Notes: generated by a model from the sequence alone, not told the origin. A stretch of 64,000 bases of DNA from Paracoccus ravus (GCF_004522175.1 NZ_SDEB01000020.1:1-64000), one strand, 5' to 3'; positions 8,603 to 16,313 are shown, counted from the stretch's first letter. Numbers and translations are program-made.

Positions 8603-9762
8603 GTCTTATCCTTTTTCACCGTATCGACCGTCGTACGTGCACGTTTAGACGCATTCGAGGTCAGTTCTTCCGACCAGACTCGCTTAATTTCCTCAATCTC
8701 ATTACTTGAAATCAGCTCAACATCTAAATCAGCCTGTATCCCAAGGAGTCGATCTAGTATTTCGCTTCTCGCGTCCATTGTGAACGGCCCAGGAATGTAG
8801 GTTCCGGTGCTTGTGATCGTAATAGATCCATTTCTACGTCGCGCTTGCCGCTTTTCAGGGTTATTGCGAATAGAAACGAGCCAGTCACGAAAATCTAGCA
8901 GCGCTCCAAATTCAGAGAATCCGGACTCAACGAAGCCCTCAAGGCTTCTGTCTTTGTCAACAACCGTACAAGTCCAACATCCGAAGCGCGATGAGGAACT
9001 ACCACAGGAAGGAGCATCTGACTTCTGAGTAACGACTGGGCACTCTCCGCCTCCGGCGTCACGATAAAGCTTGATCAGCTTTCTATGGTCACCGCCCCAT
9101 GGGGCATCATTTTCGCCGAGGTACTCCCACACGTCATCAGTTGTGAGCTCAACGATGGGTCGAAAGACCAAACAACCGACAAGATCGTTGTGTCGATTTA
9201 AACGCTCGCCATTATCATAACGCTTAACGGAAGCAGCGCGTGTTGCAGATTCGCTGCGGCGTACACCAAGCAATAAAATGACATTTTGTGCTTCATCAAT
9301 GCGGGACTTGATGTAAGAACTTGTCGGCTGGATTTTCATCCGATCTGTACACCAACGAAAAGTTCTATTTGGCGAGGGATAACCTCGGCCGATTAAATTT
9401 ACCCAAAAGGTCTGTGAAATTTCAGGTCGCGTGATCTGCGTTTTAACAGGCAAGCGAAGGGCCATTGCAGCGTCGTGGATCTGTTCCAAGCTATCTACGA
9501 TATGCTTAATTACGAGAGGACTCTCAACAAGCGTATCATTTGACACGATGTGTACTTCTCTCGTGCGCTGACTGCGCGGCAGTGTCAAAAGAACCTTAAA
9601 GACCAAGTGAGCAACAAGCGTACTGTCCTTGCCACCTGAATAGCCGATGACCCACGGGTAGGTGTGTGGCTGTAGGTACTCGTCCCGTATCTCTGCCTCG
9701 ATGAGGCTTATAGCGTCATCAAGCGAAGTGTTCGAAAAATCGTGAAGACGTAGGTCGTCCAT
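8599..9762 (-). CDS. dndC: DNA phosphorothioation sulfurtransferase DndC (PAPS-reductase-like)
   Basis: DndC is the ATP-pyrophosphatase/iron-sulfur enzyme that activates sulfur for DNA backbone modification. Counting from ATG 9762 (387 residues), the PP-loop SGGKDS lies at 42-47. The RWCTDRMK segment characteristic of the PAPS-reductase-like fold lies near 137. Cysteines at about 241, 253, 262 and 265 match the four that bind a 4Fe-4S cluster in DndC proteins. An in-frame GTG at 9795 is an alternative start. The ATG is preferred because a TTGACA hexamer lies only about 20 bases upstream of that GTG, which would place it near or before the transcription start. It is the first gene of dndC-small-dndD-dndEi. 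dndA and dndB are absent, so a host cysteine desulfurase must supply sulfur. Confidence 0.93.
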   Translation of the reverse strand: MDDLRLHDFSNTSLDDAISLIEAEIRDEYLQPHTYPWVIGYSGGKDSTLVAHLVFKVLLTLPRSQRTREVHIVSNDTLVESPLVIKHIVDSLEQIHDAAMALRLPVKTQITRPEISQTFWVNLIGRGYPSPNRTFRWCTDRMKIQPTSSYIKSRIDEAQNVILLLGVRRSESATRAASVKRYDNGERLNRHNDLVGCLVFRPIVELTTDDVWEYLGENDAPWGGDHRKLIKLYRDAGGGECPVVTQKSDAPSCGSSSSRFGCWTCTVVDKDRSLEGFVESGFSEFGALLDFRDWLVSIRNNPEKRQARRRNGSITITSTGTYIPGPFTMDARSEILDRLLGIQADLDVELISSNEIEEIKRVWSEELTSNASKRARTTVDTVKKDKT

Positions 9763-10173
9763 GGGCGTTGAGCAAGTCTCGTTTTCTGCCAGCACCGTAG
9801 AAGTGCCAAGTTTTCTGTCAACGCCAAGCTATCCCATCCCCCTTCGCGTCGCAATGCTGGGACCCCAAAGCGCTACATCGCTTACGTTGCGTTTGCTGAA
9901 GCTTCAAGAATCTTCATCGTGCCAGACTTCAGGCCTGACGCACACCCTGGCTTGCCGAGTTGTGCTCACCGAGAGCAGTTGCAGAGAATTTTCTCTGCTA
10001 TTCAATGTTTGCCACGGGGAAGCTGGACCGGACGATGCAGCGCAACTTCGGCATCCGGCGCAAGCCCGGCTAAACGCGCAGATGATGGCTGCGAGGCGTT
10101 CTCAGCTACCCCTATAGCCGAGCCCCCTCTAGCAGCCATCTGCGCCACGCTGCGCACGGTGATCTGCGCTGTT
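9763..10173. other. Non-coding stretch upstream of dndC
   Basis: No gene is supported here. On the minus strand a TTGACA hexamer (about 9814-9819) lies just ahead of the dndC start region and may be part of its promoter, though no good -10 element is seen. The part from 10140 to 10190 has several CTGCGC copies in either orientation. The stretch separates the dnd operon from the five-gene operon upstream on the same strand. Confidence 0.4.
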
Positions 10174-10629
10174 CTACGCAGGGGCGCGCCCAAGCTGCCA
10201 GCCTCTGCGACCGAAATGCACCTCGGAGCCGTCGCCTAGCTTCGCATAGCGCCCTTTCGTCCAGGGCGTTGCGGGCATAGCAAGCCGGAGGCGCATCAGC
10301 TGCGCGAGGCTGTGAGGCGGCGCACCATTGAACTCGGCGGCAGGCGGAACCACGTCGGGGTCTTCTTGCTCCGGCAGATAGACGGCGGTGGCGAGCCCCG
10401 GAATGCCGTATTGAGTATGGTCGCCGAGCCACCTGTCAGCATATCCCATTTCGCCTTTTTCCGGCACATAGCCAGCGTCTTCGAGCGTCACCATAACTTT
10501 TTCGAGTTCCAGCAAACGCCCGCTAGGACGGTGGCAGATAAAATGGTTGCGCGGATTGCCGGTATCAAAAAGGATGAAGGCCGGAGCGATGGCTTCATTG
10601 TAGGTGAAGCCGAAATAGTCGATTTGCAT
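10174..10629 (-). CDS. Hypothetical protein, last gene of five-gene operon
   Basis: This 151-residue soluble protein of unknown family is rich in aromatic and proline residues and has no recognisable catalytic motif. The start ATG at 10629 is chosen because the sequence reads TAATG: the stop of the upstream gene shares a base with this start, a typical coupled junction. A longer in-frame extension to 10689 would overlap the upstream gene and is not needed. Confidence 0.6.
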   Translation of the reverse strand: MQIDYFGFTYNEAIAPAFILFDTGNPRNHFICHRPSGRLLELEKVMVTLEDAGYVPEKGEMGYADRWLGDHTQYGIPGLATAVYLPEQEDPDVVPPAAEFNGAPPHSLAQLMRLRLAMPATPWTKGRYAKLGDGSEVHFGRRGWQLGRAPA

Positions 10630-11303
10630 TATTCCTGACTCCTGTGCGACAGCTTTTCGAGTTCTCGGGCGATTTGGAAGGTGAGCCACGCGGCTTCTTC
10701 GGGATCGCGTTCGAGCGTTTCACGGATTCCTTGCACCGCGTCTTCTGCTATGGGGGAGATAATCGGCCTGAATGCCTCGACATCAACATCGGGAAGCAGC
10801 TTAACCAGTCCCGTCTGCATTTCCTTATTGCCGAATGTCGCAAAGCGCTTGATTGCGGTAAACGGCGAATCGAGGGCCGCCATATCATCATAGCAAAACG
10901 CGACGACGCCAGATTGATCATCGGCTTCCTGCGCCATTCGCATGTCAATATCGTGACGGTCGATATATCCGGCAAGGAGCATTGCTGCTTGCAATTCGGA
11001 CTGCCCATGTTCGGTTATGACATGGCGATGCAATCTTATGCCCACCAGTCGTTCCGCATCATCTTTGGGGAAGTTGCACAGGCGTCCATTACGGATATTG
11101 TTGAGCGCCATGACGACCATGACACCGAAACTAGTCATCGGGAATCTTTGCCGGTGATAGCTTTTGGTGGCGATTAGGACAGCAGCATTATCGTAACGGT
11201 CATATCTCACCAACCCATTTACACGCTGGAAGTAATAGGCAAGCACATGCTGCGCAGCATGAACAACGCGGCCGTTATCCTTTGGCAATTTTATCGCGGG
11301 CAT
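10629..11303 (-). CDS. Hypothetical protein, fourth gene of five-gene operon
   Basis: This 224-residue protein is not recognised. It has no membrane segments, a histidine-containing helical region in the middle (near VITEHGQ), and an acidic C-terminal helix. The ATG at 11303 is preferred over a TTG at 11333 because AGGGGA sits about nine bases upstream. The start lies inside the preceding gene (29-bp overlap), consistent with coupled translation. Confidence 0.6.
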   Translation of the reverse strand: MPAIKLPKDNGRVVHAAQHVLAYYFQRVNGLVRYDRYDNAAVLIATKSYHRQRFPMTSFGVMVVMALNNIRNGRLCNFPKDDAERLVGIRLHRHVITEHGQSELQAAMLLAGYIDRHDIDMRMAQEADDQSGVVAFCYDDMAALDSPFTAIKRFATFGNKEMQTGLVKLLPDVDVEAFRPIISPIAEDAVQGIRETLERDPEEAAWLTFQIARELEKLSHRSQE

Positions 11304-11871
11304 TGCGCAGAGTCCCCTTATAGGATTGACCAAGCCGCTGGTCCAAGCCGAGCATCAGCGACGTTGTATTTGACACATGCGCCATCTCTCGCGGCACCAA
11401 GAGCGGTGCAAGGATGTCGAGATCGGTGATTCCGATAAGCTCATCCGTCACCCGCGCTAGCTTTTCTGCATAGATATTGAAATGCGCCAAGGTCGCTAGG
11501 ATCGAGGTATCGCGTTCATTCTTGCTGGTGGTGATCTCATACAGGACGGAAATATCGCGGTCGGATAGAACACCCGCCTTCTCATAGGCTGCCAGACGCA
11601 AGGTTTCGGCAATATGCTCCTGCGGCATCAGGGCGAGTGGACCCAGTGCCGCAAGCGCCATTACCTTTTTCCTGATATGCGCCGGAACCTCGCCGGTGAA
11701 CGTCACAAACACCGCGCCTTTAGCGTCGATATGCAGCAACATATCCGAATAATATTTAGGGGCGGTGCGGTGCAGGGTCAGACAAGCCGAAACCGCGTGT
11801 GCGATTTCATGCTGGCAGACATCATAGGCGGTCTGCGGCTGGTCTTGATACGTCATGGCGGTGGCGCTCAT
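11275..11871 (-). CDS. Hypothetical protein with an HEIAH metallopeptidase-like motif
   Basis: The protein has 198 residues. Near residues 21-25 it carries HEIAHAV, which fits the HExxH zinc-binding helix of M41/FtsH-type and related peptidases. A long helical region follows, but no AAA domain is present, so it would be a stand-alone peptidase-like or pseudo-peptidase unit. Third zinc ligands cannot be assigned with confidence. The start overlaps the stop of the upstream coiled-coil gene by 4 bp. Within this operon it is the only gene with a hint of enzymatic activity. Confidence 0.6.
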   Translation of the reverse strand: MSATAMTYQDQPQTAYDVCQHEIAHAVSACLTLHRTAPKYYSDMLLHIDAKGAVFVTFTGEVPAHIRKKVMALAALGPLALMPQEHIAETLRLAAYEKAGVLSDRDISVLYEITTSKNERDTSILATLAHFNIYAEKLARVTDELIGITDLDILAPLLVPREMAHVSNTTSLMLGLDQRLGQSYKGTLRNARDKIAKG

Positions 11872-12356
11872 TTTGACAAAGCCCCCCGCATGACGATTCC
11901 TGCATTTTCTTTGCCGTCTACAAAGCAGGCGCGTTCACGCATGAAACCGATCGAGTATTTCACCATGCCTGCTTTGAGCGCCGCTAGCTTTGCAGCGGTG
12001 GCGTTCTGATACATGGCGTCGGGGGCATAGTTTCCGGCTAGCTTGATCTCGCTGCGCAACTCCTTAACCTCAGCCACCAGCGCGGCGACCTGGCTACGGA
12101 GTTCATCGGCCTCGCTGCGCAGCTTTGCATCCTCGACGCGCAGGGCATCGCGTTCCTCTTTGACCAGACGCGCCGTAGCTTCCATCATCGCTAGGCGCGA
12201 CTTCTTGTAGATGCCCACCGTCATGACCGTGCTGTCAGCGGGTGCGGGGGCGGTGGTGGCAAGCGCTGCTTTCACGGATGACCGCGCTACCTCATTGGAG
12301 GCTTTTGCAGTTGCCGCCTTAACGCGATCACGGTGAGCCCAAGGTGCTTCGGTCAT
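11868..12356 (-). CDS. Coiled-coil hypothetical protein, second gene of five-gene operon
   Basis: The 162-residue protein has an alanine-rich basic N-terminus and a clear coiled coil at about residues 60-105, where leucine and glutamate alternate in heptads (LRSEADELRSQVAAL and similar). No enzymatic motif is seen. It overlaps both neighbours by 4 bp. Pairing with the upstream helical protein through the coiled coil is plausible but unproven. Confidence 0.6.
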   Translation of the reverse strand: MTEAPWAHRDRVKAATAKASNEVARSSVKAALATTAPAPADSTVMTVGIYKKSRLAMMEATARLVKEERDALRVEDAKLRSEADELRSQVAALVAEVKELRSEIKLAGNYAPDAMYQNATAAKLAALKAGMVKYSIGFMRERACFVDGKENAGIVMRGALSK

Positions 12357-13171
12357 TTGCCACCTCCCATGATGCGGTGGATGTTCTCGGCCGCCTTTTG
12401 ATTACGGGCCTCTGCGGCGGCATCAGCGGCACGAGCACGCTCCACCGCCAGTTCCGCCGGGGTCATATGGCGCCTGCGCTCATTGCGCTTCTCATGCGCT
12501 GTCAGGCGGCGCTGAGACACAGCATCAGCCACAAGCTGCTTTGCCCCCGACGGTTGGATTCCTTTAGGCCAATGGGTCGGCAGGAAGTCTTTTAGACTGT
12601 GTTCTGCGAAGCGCTGGCGGGCCACCGGGTGTCCGTCACATGCCGCCCATGCTGCGCCGACGCACCTGCGAGCCTCGGCCTCGCACGGCCCTAGCTTGCG
12701 CTTGGCGGTCTCGATGTCGATGGCTAGCTGTTGCTCGGCTTCGCGCAGGCCGTGAAGCACCTCAGACAGATCGGCCTCTGCGGCATTGGGCGCAACGGAG
12801 AGAAGGCTGTCAGCAGCGCTGCGCATTTCGAGGGCGCAGGCCACCAGAGGCTCCGCTGCGAGTCCTGCCGGATAGTCGGCGGCTGTCCCCTCAAGGATCT
12901 TGATAGCAAGGCGCTTGGCTTCGAGAAGATCGCTTGCCCCCTCGACGGTTGCTTCAGCATCACGGAAGCCCTGCCTAGCGGTTTCTGCTGCTTTGACATA
13001 TTCCGCTGGGCCTCCCTCTAACTTGCCGTCTTCCATGCTTCGGGCAAGCCCCGCCGCATATTCAAGCGCGATACGCGCAACGTGTTGCGTTGAGGCAGAG
13101 CCGAGTTTTACTGAGAAATTCCCGCTGCAATGAACGATGGGTTGCAGTATGGGGATTGGTTGTTGACGCAT
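12353..13171 (-). CDS. Helical hypothetical protein, first gene of five-gene operon
   Basis: The 272-residue, alanine- and glutamate-rich protein is predicted mostly helical, with a basic, arginine-rich region around 225-245 that could contact nucleic acid. No known domain is recognised. It heads the operon: the ATG at 13171 follows a region with a perfect TATAAT hexamer. All downstream genes overlap head to tail, so the five products are made together. Confidence 0.6.
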   Translation of the reverse strand: MRQQPIPILQPIVHCSGNFSVKLGSASTQHVARIALEYAAGLARSMEDGKLEGGPAEYVKAAETARQGFRDAEATVEGASDLLEAKRLAIKILEGTAADYPAGLAAEPLVACALEMRSAADSLLSVAPNAAEADLSEVLHGLREAEQQLAIDIETAKRKLGPCEAEARRCVGAAWAACDGHPVARQRFAEHSLKDFLPTHWPKGIQPSGAKQLVADAVSQRRLTAHEKRNERRRHMTPAELAVERARAADAAAEARNQKAAENIHRIMGGGK

Positions 13172-13212
13172 GGGGGAGATACCTCGCCACTGGTTATTTA
13201 ACCTATGACGTA

Positions 13213-13218
13213 ATTATA
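13213..13218 (-). promoter_or_regulatory. -10 element (TATAAT) for the five-gene operon
   Basis: Read on the minus strand, a consensus TATAAT lies 42 bases upstream of the first start codon in an AT-rich spacer. The nearest TTGTTA is 21 bases further up, too far for an ideal -35, so activation by a regulator or another sigma factor is possible. Small inverted repeats (CTAAC/GTTAG, and GCCTC/GAGGC beside the hexamer) flank it. Confidence 0.35.
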
Positions 13219-13270
13219 TAGCCTCCCCCAAGAGGCGCCTAACAAAGAGTTAGATTAGATGGCAAAGAGT

Positions 13271-13963
13271 TTATCTTCCGTTCTCCGCCCCTTTGTAACC
13301 ATTCTTAATCGCGGTATAAGTTGCTTTCTCATAGCGGAACTGAAAGTCATCCATCTTCATACCCACCGCGACCTTGACACCATCGCATCGTTTCAAATGC
13401 GCGATGATTTCTTGCGGCGGCCGTTTTCTCTTAACGCTTGATAGGCTCTGATCCAGATTGCTCTTTAGCATATCCGCTATCGCTTGCAGGGCATCGAATC
13501 GAATATCTGTAAGACGCTTCCTTTTGCCGTCGTATGAAGCGGCTGCTTTCTCATACGCTGTGAGCCGCTTTTCGACTTTTGCAAAGCTCTGATCTAGGTC
13601 GAGACATTTCTTAGATGCCGGTGATCCATATTCAACTGGGTTCCGTGGGCGCTGCGCCTTACTAAACCGCGCATCTAATTCATGCAGCTTTTTCCTCGTA
13701 ATGAAGCGTTCATTGGCGCAAGATTTGAGAGGCAAACCCTCGTCTTCGCGTCTGATGTAATCTCCAAACTCCCCGTGGACCGCATAAAATGCCGTGCTAA
13801 GGACTGAGCGCTGCTTAATTTCCGTCTCGGCCTCATACATATCGAGGACGTCGCCGGTTCGTTCAACATAGTGGTCAGTTAGAGAAAAGCACTTCATATC
13901 TGCCATTGCTGCGGAACCGAATAGGCAGAGCGCCGCCGACATGGCAGCTAGTTGAATACGCAA
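13271..13963 (-). CDS. Secreted hypothetical protein
   Basis: The 230-residue protein begins with a typical Sec signal peptide: a basic start, a hydrophobic stretch rich in alanine and leucine, and a likely cleavage after AMA near residue 21. The mature part contains a few cysteines and a long lysine/arginine-rich helical region. No family is recognised. It sits alone between the five-gene operon and the integrase block, in a typical place for a cargo gene. A 7-bp inverted repeat CGCATTT/AAATGCG (13982-14008) lies in its upstream region. Confidence 0.55.
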   Translation of the reverse strand: MRIQLAAMSAALCLFGSAAMADMKCFSLTDHYVERTGDVLDMYEAETEIKQRSVLSTAFYAVHGEFGDYIRREDEGLPLKSCANERFITRKKLHELDARFSKAQRPRNPVEYGSPASKKCLDLDQSFAKVEKRLTAYEKAAASYDGKRKRLTDIRFDALQAIADMLKSNLDQSLSSVKRKRPPQEIIAHLKRCDGVKVAVGMKMDDFQFRYEKATYTAIKNGYKGAENGR

Positions 13964-14035
13964 TCCCTTGCTCCTTATTTACGCATTTGCGCTATTTTAC
14001 TAAATGCGCAGAGCATCCACAAACGGGAAACAAAG

Positions 14036-14068
14036 AAGGCGCAGCGGAAACTAATCTCGCTGCGCCTT
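14036..14068 (-). terminator. Intrinsic terminator after the small gene at 14080-14343
   Basis: AAGGCGCAGCG (14036-14046) pairs perfectly with CGCTGCGCCTT (14058-14068) around an 11-base loop. On the minus strand the stem is followed by TTCTTTG, and it lies just after the stop codon at 14080. The plus-strand side is followed by only a short T-run, so it mainly serves the minus strand. Confidence 0.7.
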
Positions 14069-14079
14069 TCATTATTCCG

Positions 14080-14343
14080 TTAAAGTCCGCGAGCCTTTTG
14101 AATGCGGCGGCGGCGTGTGGGCAAATCGTAAAGCCCATTGGCAACGTCACGGATTACCGATTCACGGTATCCATATTCGAGGCCAAGCTGGATATGTGGA
14201 GGGGCGGGGCGGTCTGGATGTCGCGTATCATTGCGTATCCAAGCAATCTTGCCCGCAAGGTTAAAACCAGCCGGAAACCCAAAGCGGGTGGCGTTCTCGT
14301 TTAGCTGGCTTGTCGGGATAATGCGATCTTCGTCGGATGCCAT
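14080..14343 (-). CDS. Small basic protein next to integrase, possible excisionase or regulator
   Basis: The 87-residue protein has a central segment resembling a DNA-recognition helix region and a very basic C-terminus (TRRRRIQKARGL). It is not a clear AlpA/Xis match, but size, charge and location beside the integrase fit a recombination directionality factor or repressor. The ATG at 14343 follows AGGT at about eight bases. A longer frame starting at 14403 would read through the inverted repeat at 14351-14395 and is rejected. The gene ends at a good terminator. Confidence 0.5.
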   Translation of the reverse strand: MASDEDRIIPTSQLNENATRFGFPAGFNLAGKIAWIRNDTRHPDRPAPPHIQLGLEYGYRESVIRDVANGLYDLPTRRRRIQKARGL

Positions 14344-14350
14344 AGAGCAC

Positions 14351-14395
14351 CTGTGGAAACAAAAGGTTGATCGGCCTTTCTCCTTGTTTCCACAG
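14351..14395. promoter_or_regulatory. Operator-like 12-bp perfect inverted repeat
   Basis: CTGTGGAAACAA (14351-14362) and TTGTTTCCACAG (14384-14395) are exact inverted copies separated by 21 bases. The repeat is directly upstream of the small basic gene, where the promoter should be, and 66 bp past the integrase stop. Centre-to-centre spacing of about three helical turns fits a dimer bound at each half or a looping regulator. Confidence 0.5.
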
Positions 14396-14461
14396 ATAGG
14401 CATTTTACCTAGATAGCCCGCGCTGTGCCGCGTTAGTCGGCTATTAATTGCAGTCTATGCG

Positions 14462-15679
14462 TTACCAGTTGGACTCCGCAAGCGCCTTAATAGGTGCTGC
14501 GCCGGTTTGTTTGTCGATCCAGTCGCTAATCGCCTGTTGCGCCACGACAAGATCGTCCCACATATCCTGCAGGTAGCCCGCTGCCTCCTCATTCTCAACC
14601 ACCCAGTTACCTAGAACGTGGCGCTCATAATCTGGCACACCTGCCTTCTTTGCAGCAGTGGCCCAAAGACGCCGGAAATCATGCGGGTTCGACGGCATCC
14701 CTGTGCCTTCCTCGGTCACAAGATGCCCCGACGGGTTGTGGTTAGACGGGAATACCCACGGGCTGTCGGTGCGCGGCAGCAGAGCCAGTATCGCAGCCAT
14801 CTGCTTGGTGATCGGAATGTTGAAGGGCACATCCCGCTTGCTGTTGCGAACGTGGATGACGCCACCGCTCATGTCCACGTCAGACCATTGTAGCTGCGAC
14901 AGGCTCGGCTTGCGCAGACCCGTGTAGAGTTTCATGGCAAGGTAAGCCGCCCGCACAGGTGAACGCTGCTCGGTGATATAGGTCCAAAGCCGCGCATAGA
15001 CGTCCTGCGTGGCAATGATCTGTTTGCCGGACTTCTTCTTAGCGCCGACCAACTTCTTCACCACCACGGGATTGAGGTTGGCGTCGGGGTAGATGATGCA
15101 AGCATAGTTGAACACGGCCTTGAACTGCGTCATCGCCATCTTGGCCGCTTCGGGTGCGGGACCTTCTTTGGCGTTGCCCGTCCGCACCCCTACCCCACGC
15201 GGCAAACCCTTGCGGGTTTCGATAGCCAACTGGCGGTGGTCGAGCATAGCGCGGGTGATCGAACTCAACGGCATGTCGAACCAGTCGCTGAACCACAGTT
15301 CGATGGTCCGGCGATACTTGGCAATGGTAGCTTCCTTGCGCTTGTTGACCTGCTGCTGAACGCTATAGGCGTCGAGGGCATTGCGAAGCGTGGCCTCGCG
15401 CTTCACCACTCCTGGCCATACCCCATGCTCCTCGAAATGGCGGCAAGCTGCACGGGCGGCATCACTGGCTTCCTTAGCAAGCATCAGGGGATACTGGCCG
15501 ACCGTGGTGTATTTGCGATTGCCCATGTAGGACGCCCGCGCAATCCATGACTTGCTGCCAGCCCCGACGATCAGTCTGATGAACTTGTCGTCGGTGTCTT
15601 GATACTCGACTTGCTTGCCTGATTCGAATGGCAGCTTGTCCACTGCGGCGTCGGTCAGCCGCTTTTTGATGATAGGCAT
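14462..15679 (-). CDS. int: Tyrosine-type site-specific integrase
   Basis: The enzyme would integrate and excise the element. It has 405 residues from ATG 15679 (MPIIKKRL), with an N-terminal arm-binding domain of the P4-integrase type, a core-binding helical domain, and a C-terminal catalytic domain. Catalytic residues are visible: Arg in YTGLRK, Lys in RNSKRD, the HDFRR box (HxxR), and a Tyr in EEAAGYL. The position usually held by His/Trp after the HxxR box reads LGNW, so Asn replaces His there. A longer frame extends to 15805 but would translate through the ACTTGC repeat array, so the inner start is preferred. An intermediate ATG at 15712 is possible. Confidence 0.9.
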   Translation of the reverse strand: MPIIKKRLTDAAVDKLPFESGKQVEYQDTDDKFIRLIVGAGSKSWIARASYMGNRKYTTVGQYPLMLAKEASDAARAACRHFEEHGVWPGVVKREATLRNALDAYSVQQQVNKRKEATIAKYRRTIELWFSDWFDMPLSSITRAMLDHRQLAIETRKGLPRGVGVRTGNAKEGPAPEAAKMAMTQFKAVFNYACIIYPDANLNPVVVKKLVGAKKKSGKQIIATQDVYARLWTYITEQRSPVRAAYLAMKLYTGLRKPSLSQLQWSDVDMSGGVIHVRNSKRDVPFNIPITKQMAAILALLPRTDSPWVFPSNHNPSGHLVTEEGTGMPSNPHDFRRLWATAAKKAGVPDYERHVLGNWVVENEEAAGYLQDMWDDLVVAQQAISDWIDKQTGAAPIKALAESNW

Positions 15680-15692
15680 GTAACTGAATCCC

Positions 15693-15764
15693 ACTTGCGT
15701 TACTTGCCTCATTACTTGCGCTCTACTTGCGTGGATGGGCAAGTATGAACAAACTGACGCAAGT
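15693..15764. repeat. Array of ACTTGC(G) repeats upstream of int (arm-type sites or operators)
   Basis: Four direct copies of ACTTGC lie at 15693, 15702, 15714 and 15725, spaced 9-12 bp. Two inverted copies (GCAAGT) lie at 15739 and 15759. The fuller consensus is TACTTGCGT. Short, closely phased repeats next to an integrase gene are typical of arm-type integrase-binding sites, or of operators controlling int. The array lies between int and the host DUF1127 gene, exactly where an attachment site is expected. Confidence 0.6.
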
Positions 15765-15974
15765 AGGCGCAACGGGGTATCCCGACTAACCATCTTGAAC
15801 TGCAAGGAAACTCTTTTGAGCGCTGGCCGCGGCAGCTAAACGCAATCCCCGACCAGCTTAACCCTGCGTTAACCGGCCATCGCGTGGCGACATGGCTGCA
15901 ATGACGCGAAAGGGGCTACTCATGCTGCACCGCAGAACCCATTCTGATAGCGCAAACAGAAAGGATGATGAATT

Positions 15975-16214
15975 ATGAATGCAGCAGTGCTTAACCCCGC
16001 AGCTCGCGCCGGCCACGGTCAGATTGCGCAAGTTGGACTGGCCCGCCGGATCAAGGCCTTTTTCGTCGCACGTCAGGTCGAGCGGCGCACTTTTGACGAG
16101 CTTGACATGACCAGCGACCGCGAGTTGGCCGATCTGGGTCTGAGCCGTCACGATGTCGCCCGGCTCGCAAGGCTGGCGGGCCGCCAGGCCGCCGAGAAAT
16201 ACCTGGCCGCCTGA
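15975..16214 (+). CDS. DUF1127 domain small protein
   Basis: The 79-residue protein carries the DUF1127 motif near its C-terminus (ELADLGLSRHD at about 54-64), an arginine-rich helical domain widespread in alphaproteobacteria and linked in some species to RNA turnover or phosphate and carbon responses. AAGGA at 15961-15965 lies nine bases before the ATG. It is the first host-type gene right of the element and ends in a terminator. Its neighbour on the opposite strand is a phosphate transporter. Confidence 0.85.
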   Translation: MNAAVLNPAARAGHGQIAQVGLARRIKAFFVARQVERRTFDELDMTSDRELADLGLSRHDVARLARLAGRQAAEKYLAA

Positions 16215-16235
16215 GCGGCTCGGCGGCCTTGCTGC

Positions 16236-16269
16236 GATCCGGGCGGGTATGCCGCCCGGGATCGGTTTT
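16236..16269 (+). terminator. Intrinsic terminator after the DUF1127 gene
   Basis: GATCCGGGCGG pairs with CCGCCCGGGATC (one bulged base) around a short GTATG loop and is followed by GGTTTTC. It lies 22 bp past the DUF1127 stop, between that gene and the convergent phosphate transporter. Confidence 0.75.
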
Positions 16270-16313
16270 CGAGCCCGCCCGCGACGGACTCAGACTATCT
16301 GACTAAAGGCCCG

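Larger units (their letters stand above)
1..15960. mobile_element. Integrative element carrying a dnd phosphorothioation operon (left end outside window)
   Basis: The stretch holds a phage-type primase-helicase, an iteron-bearing dyad, a DNA phosphorothioation operon, a block of small overlapping genes of unknown function, and a tyrosine integrase at its right edge. Host-type genes begin immediately after it with the DUF1127 gene. Its coding regions, above all the dnd genes, are visibly more A+T-rich than the genes to the right. The right boundary is placed between the integrase repeats (about 15764) and the DUF1127 gene (15975). No tRNA or att core could be recognised. No structural phage genes or conjugation genes are seen, which favours a satellite or integrative plasmid; this is an inference, since the left end is missing. 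Confidence 0.7.

Noticed and set aside
9796-10239. Plus-strand open frames upstream of dndC
   Set aside because: Two frames overlap each other, have no ribosome site and extend antisense into the dnd and hypothetical genes.
14344-14403. Longer start for the small gene beside int
   Set aside because: It would translate across the 12-bp inverted repeat; ATG 14343 has a nearby AGGT and leaves the repeat in the promoter.
15680-15805. N-terminal extension of the integrase
   Set aside because: It runs through the ACTTGC repeat array and does not resemble an integrase N-terminus, which starts at MPIIKKRL.
15764-15975. tRNA gene as integration target at the right boundary
   Set aside because: No cloverleaf-forming sequence or CCA-like end could be found in this interval on either strand.
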